Positions 61,113 to 64,000 of a DNA stretch of 64,000 bases are shown piece after piece. Source of the DNA: Agathobaculum hominis (GTDB lineage Bacteria; Bacillota; Clostridia; Oscillospirales; Butyricicoccaceae). Numbering within the stretch: the stretch's first letter is position 1; every line of letters begins with the position of its first letter. Location: assembly GCF_014288055.1 (NCBI RefSeq), contig NZ_JACOPK010000007.1, forward strand, positions 62,001 through 126,000. Direction: 5' to 3'. The position numbers and the translations under genes were made by a program. The notes under the pieces are model-generated. The model was given only the letters and a program-made list of their open reading frames with translations, was not told where the DNA came from and ran no database searches.

Positions 61113-62558
61113 ATGATGACCAAAGAGCAGTATATTGAGTCTCTTCGCAAGCTGCATCTGAACCTTTACATGTTCGGCAAGAAGATCGAGAACCCGGTTG
61201 ATGACCCGGTTATCCGTCCGTCGCTGAACTCCTTCGCCGCTACCTATGAGCTGGCTGAGGATCCGCAGTATGAAGATCTGATGACCGCTACCTCCCACAT
61301 CTCCGGCAAGAAGATCAACCGCTTCACCCACATGCATCAGTCTACCGATGACCTGATCAAGAAGGTCAAGATGCAGCGTCTGCTCGGCCAGAAGACCGCA
61401 GCATGCTTCCAGCGCTGCGTAGGCATGGACGCTATGAACGCTGTTTTCTCCTCCACCTACGAGATCGACGAGGCATGCGGCACCAAGTACCACGAGAACT
61501 TCCTCAAGTTCCTCACCCGCGTACAGGACGAGGACCTTGCTGTTGACGGCGCTATGACCGACGTCAAGGGCGACCGCTCTCTGGCTCCGTCCAAGCAGGC
61601 TGATCCGGATCTGTTCCTGCACGTTGTTGAGCGCACTCCGGACGGCGTTTACGTCACCGGCGCTAAGGCTCATCAGACCGGCTTTGTAAACTCTCACGAG
61701 GTTCTGGTCATGCCGACCATCTCCATGCGCGAGGGCGACGAGGACTACGCGATCTCCTTCGCAGTACCGACCGATTCTGAGGGCATCACCCTGATCTACG
61801 GCCGTCAGTCCTGCGACACCCGCAAGCTCGAGGAGTACAACGACATCGACGTCGGCAACAAAGTATACGGCGGCCACGAGGTCCTCGTAATCTTCGACCG
61901 CGTATTCGTTCCGAACGACCGCATCTTCCTCAACGGCGAAGTCAAGTTTGCCGGCATGATCGTAGAGCGCTTCGCAGGCTATCACCGTCAGTCTTACGGC
62001 GGCTGCAAGGTCGGCGTAGGCGACGTTCTGATCGGCGCTACCGCACTGGCTGGCGAAATGGCAGGCTCTGCAAAGGCTTCCCACGTCAAGGACAAGCTCA
62101 TCGAGATGACTCACCTCAACGAGACCCTGTACTGCTGCGGCATTGCATGTTCTTCTCAGGGCACCAAGACCAAGGCAGGCAACTACCTGATCGATCTGCT
62201 GCTCGCAAACGTCTGCAAGCAGAACGTTACCCGCTTCCCGTACGAGATCGCTCGTCTGGCACAGGATCTGGCAGGCGGCCTGATGGTTACCCAGCCGTCC
62301 GAGGCTGACTACCGCAACCCGGCTCTCAAGCCCTACATCGAGAAGTACCTCAAGGGCGTTGCTTCCGTTCCGACCGAGGACCGTATGCGTCTGCTGCGTC
62401 TGATCGAGAACATGACCATGGGTACCGCAGCTGTCGGCTATCTGCCCGAGTCCATGCACGGCGCAGGCTCTCCGCAGGCTCAGCGTATCATGATTGCCCG
62501 TCAGTCCAACCTCGAAATGAAGAAGGAACTGGCTAAGAAGATCGCTCGCATCCAGTAA
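61113..62558 (+). CDS. abfD: 4-Hydroxybutyryl-CoA dehydratase
   Basis: The 481-residue FAD and [4Fe-4S] enzyme dehydrates 4-hydroxybutyryl-CoA to crotonyl-CoA. Cluster ligands expected from the Clostridium aminobutyricum enzyme are present: C-x3-C in AACFQRCVGMD and H-x6-C in GYHRQSYGGCKVG. Other family segments include KINRFTHMHQSTDDL, GAKAHQTGFVNSHE and GTAAVGYLPESMHGAGSPQA. It links succinate or 4-aminobutyrate to the butyrate pathway. Codon use indicates strong expression. Confidence 0.96.
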   Translation: MMTKEQYIESLRKLHLNLYMFGKKIENPVDDPVIRPSLNSFAATYELAEDPQYEDLMTATSHISGKKINRFTHMHQSTDDLIKKVKMQRLLGQKTAACFQRCVGMDAMNAVFSSTYEIDEACGTKYHENFLKFLTRVQDEDLAVDGAMTDVKGDRSLAPSKQADPDLFLHVVERTPDGVYVTGAKAHQTGFVNSHEVLVMPTISMREGDEDYAISFAVPTDSEGITLIYGRQSCDTRKLEEYNDIDVGNKVYGGHEVLVIFDRVFVPNDRIFLNGEVKFAGMIVERFAGYHRQSYGGCKVGVGDVLIGATALAGEMAGSAKASHVKDKLIEMTHLNETLYCCGIACSSQGTKTKAGNYLIDLLLANVCKQNVTRFPYEIARLAQDLAGGLMVTQPSEADYRNPALKPYIEKYLKGVASVPTEDRMRLLRLIENMTMGTAAVGYLPESMHGAGSPQAQRIMIARQSNLEMKKELAKKIARIQ

Positions 62559-62571
62559 TCCAGAGCAATTC

Positions 62572-62607
62572 ACAGGCACTCATGGACCATAAACCGTGAG
62601 TGCCTGT
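62572..62607 (+). other. Intercistronic 14-bp hairpin after abfD
   Basis: Arms ACAGGCACTCATGG (62572-62585) and CCGTGAGTGCCTGT (62594-62607), one G-T pair, with only a short T tract. It may end most abfD transcripts and let some through. Confidence 0.7.
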
Positions 62608-62642
62608 ATTTGCGATACAGTATGAAAGGGGATAACATACGC

Positions 62643-62924
62643 ATGCTGCACTGCACCGTGAAGTTCTGCGGCGGCTGCAATCCGCGCCACGATCGCGGCG
62701 AATGCTACAGCACTGTGCGTTCCGCCCTTTCGGATGCCGCCTCATTCTCCCTCCCGGAGGAGGGCGCGCATTACGACGTGCTGCTTATCATCCGCGGGTG
62801 CACCGGCTGCCCCTACCTCTATGAGGAGATCGAAGCCGACCACCGCATTGTTATCACATCGAGAGACGATATGCAGAGCGCGATCGACGAGATCCGCGCT
62901 GCCGCGTCGCATTCCGCCGGATAA
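62643..62924 (+). CDS. Small Cys-rich protein in the 4-hydroxybutyrate cluster
   Basis: The 93-residue soluble protein has the Cys pattern TVKFCGGCNPRHDRG near its N-terminus and IIRGCTGCPYLYEEI in the middle, plus Cys 3 and Cys 22, enough to bind an Fe-S cluster or zinc. I start at ATG 62643 behind AAAGGGG; two in-frame starts lie up to 33 bases upstream. I recognise the FCGGCNP motif from small proteins near acyl-CoA genes in anaerobes but know no function. It lies between abfD and the CoA-transferase, suggesting a link with 4-hydroxybutyryl-CoA metabolism. Confidence 0.72.
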   Translation: MLHCTVKFCGGCNPRHDRGECYSTVRSALSDAASFSLPEEGAHYDVLLIIRGCTGCPYLYEEIEADHRIVITSRDDMQSAIDEIRAAASHSAG

Positions 62925-63005
62925 ACGACGGAAACATTGGCCGCAGGAGGTTTTCCTTCCCCCTGCCCCGGCCAGGATTGCATTAACATTTAGGAGGAGA
63001 TCAAC

Positions 63006-64000
63006 ATGAAGAAAGTAAGCATTATCTCCGCAGAGGAGGCCGCTCTCAAGGTTCAGGACGGCGACACCATCGCTACCGGCGGTTTCGTATCCTGCGCATG
63101 CCCGGAGACCCTGTCCAAGGCTCTTGAGAAGCGTTTTCTTGAGACCGGTCATCCGAAGGATCTGACCCTGTTCTTCGCAGCAGGTCAGGGCCACCGCGAC
63201 GGTACCGGCGGCGACCACTACGGTCACGAAGGCATGGTCAAGCGCGTTATCGGCGGTCACTGGGACCGTGCTCCCCGTCTGGGCGAGCTCGCTCTGAACA
63301 ACAAGATCGAGGCTTACAACCTGCCGCAGGGCGTCATTTCTCATATGTACCGTGATATTGCCGCTCACAACATCGGCACCATCACCCACGTCGGCCTGAA
63401 GACCTTTGCTGACCCGCGCAACGGCGGCGGCAAGCTCAACGACGTTACCAAGGAAGACCTCGTAAAGGTTGTCAACATCGAAGGCCAGGAGCGCCTGCTC
63501 TACAAGGGCTTCCCGATCAACGTTGTATTCCTGCGCGCTTCCTACTGCGACGAGTACGGCAACTGCACCGTACATCGCGAGATCGGTCCTCTGGACGTAA
63601 CTGCAATGGCTCAGGCCTGCAAGAACTCCGGCGGCAAGGTAATCGTTCAGGTCGAGAAGATCGTTCAGGGCGGCTCTCTGGATCCGAAGCTCGTTGCTAT
63701 CCCGGGCATCTACGTTGACTCTGTCGTCGTAGGTACCGAAGAGGAGAACATGCAGTGCCTCGGCATGCCGTATGACGGCGCTCTGACCGGCGAGTTCCGC
63801 ATTCCGGTCGACGCTATCCCGCCGATCCCGATGGACGCTAAGAAGATCATCGCCCGCCGTGCTGCTATGGAGCTGCCGAAGGACGCTATCGTCAACCTCG
63901 GCACCGGCGCACCGGAGAAGATCGCTAACGTTGCAGCTGAGGAAGGCATTTCCGACAACATGACCCTGACCGTTGAGGCAGGTTCTATCGCAGGCGTTCC
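63006..64000 (+). CDS. Pct-type acyl-CoA:acetate CoA-transferase (3' end outside window)
   Basis: The 331 visible residues belong to the propionate CoA-transferase/YdiF family, in which both subunits are fused. The N-terminal part has DGDTIATGGFVSCACPETLS, FAAGQGHRDGTGGDHYGHEG and HVGLKTFADPRNGGGKLND. TVEAGSIAGVP near the edge holds E324, at the same number as the catalytic Glu of the Clostridium propionicum enzyme. Its place after abfD suggests it activates 4-hydroxybutyrate, or exchanges CoA among short acids. AGGAGG precedes ATG 63006. The gene is open at base 64000. Confidence 0.9.
   Translation, partial: MKKVSIISAEEAALKVQDGDTIATGGFVSCACPETLSKALEKRFLETGHPKDLTLFFAAGQGHRDGTGGDHYGHEGMVKRVIGGHWDRAPRLGELALNNKIEAYNLPQGVISHMYRDIAAHNIGTITHVGLKTFADPRNGGGKLNDVTKEDLVKVVNIEGQERLLYKGFPINVVFLRASYCDEYGNCTVHREIGPLDVTAMAQACKNSGGKVIVQVEKIVQGGSLDPKLVAIPGIYVDSVVVGTEEENMQCLGMPYDGALTGEFRIPVDAIPPIPMDAKKIIARRAAMELPKDAIVNLGTGAPEKIANVAAEEGISDNMTLTVEAGSIAGV

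Overview
The window reads as chromosome of an anaerobic, spore-forming, butyrate-producing member of the Clostridia. It is G+C-rich with tightly packed genes. The pointers are an intact sporulation sigma-K gene, a butyryl-CoA:acetate CoA-transferase very close to those of gut butyrate producers, a 4-hydroxybutyrate-to-crotonyl-CoA gene set, rubrerythrin beside a PerR-type regulator, a T-box trp operon and an S-box metK. The family Butyricicoccaceae (Butyricicoccus/Agathobaculum type) is my best guess; this is inference from gene content and cannot be settled here.

Layout. 0-7 kb: end of a tyrosine recombinase, a ribokinase, a three-gene ybaK-nitrilase-thiE set, a DUF1836 regulator divergent from an exported polysaccharide deacetylase, a hemolysin-III protein, and a perR-rubrerythrin operon. 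7-14 kb: the complete trpEGDCFBA operon on the minus strand behind a Trp T-box leader. 14-24 kb: gluQ, an exported GH3 enzyme, a LOG-type protein, sigK, tRNA-Gln(CUG), a flavodoxin/ferredoxin protein, rarA, hisC, and a copA-csoR copper operon in which a CopZ-like domain is fused to the end of CopA. 24-32 kb: a DUF2798 membrane protein, an aldose epimerase, metK, and a three-gene operon with a large tandem acyl-CoA dehydratase activase. 32-48.6 kb: feoA and a feoB gene that is cut in two. 48.6-64 kb: a heterodimeric ABC exporter with its MarR regulator, gdhA, an HD hydrolase, but, an amino-acid ABC importer, then 4-hydroxybutyrate dehydrogenase, 4-hydroxybutyryl-CoA dehydratase, a small Cys-rich protein and a Pct-type CoA-transferase that runs off the window.

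The most striking feature is the split feoB. Its first 355 codons (32610-33674) and last 272 codons (47769-48587) are separated by about 14.1 kb. Both break points lie in the same 11-bp sequence TAAGCATGTGC in the same reading frame, so recombination between the copies would restore a normal 627-residue FeoB. The intervening segment encodes a large serine recombinase and cargo: an electron-bifurcating lactate dehydrogenase/Etf set with a YkvI-type membrane protein, an aldo/keto reductase, a FUSC-type membrane protein, a complete fused FeoAB transporter, a MATE exporter and a LytTR regulator. I read this as an integrative element that uses feoB as its attachment site and brings its own ferrous-iron transporter.

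Metabolically, lactate oxidation (LctBCD-like), glutamate dehydrogenase, the 4-hydroxybutyrate branch and But all fit feeding carbon and electrons into butyrate. Most transcription units have recognisable sigma-A type promoters and strong hairpin terminators, listed individually.
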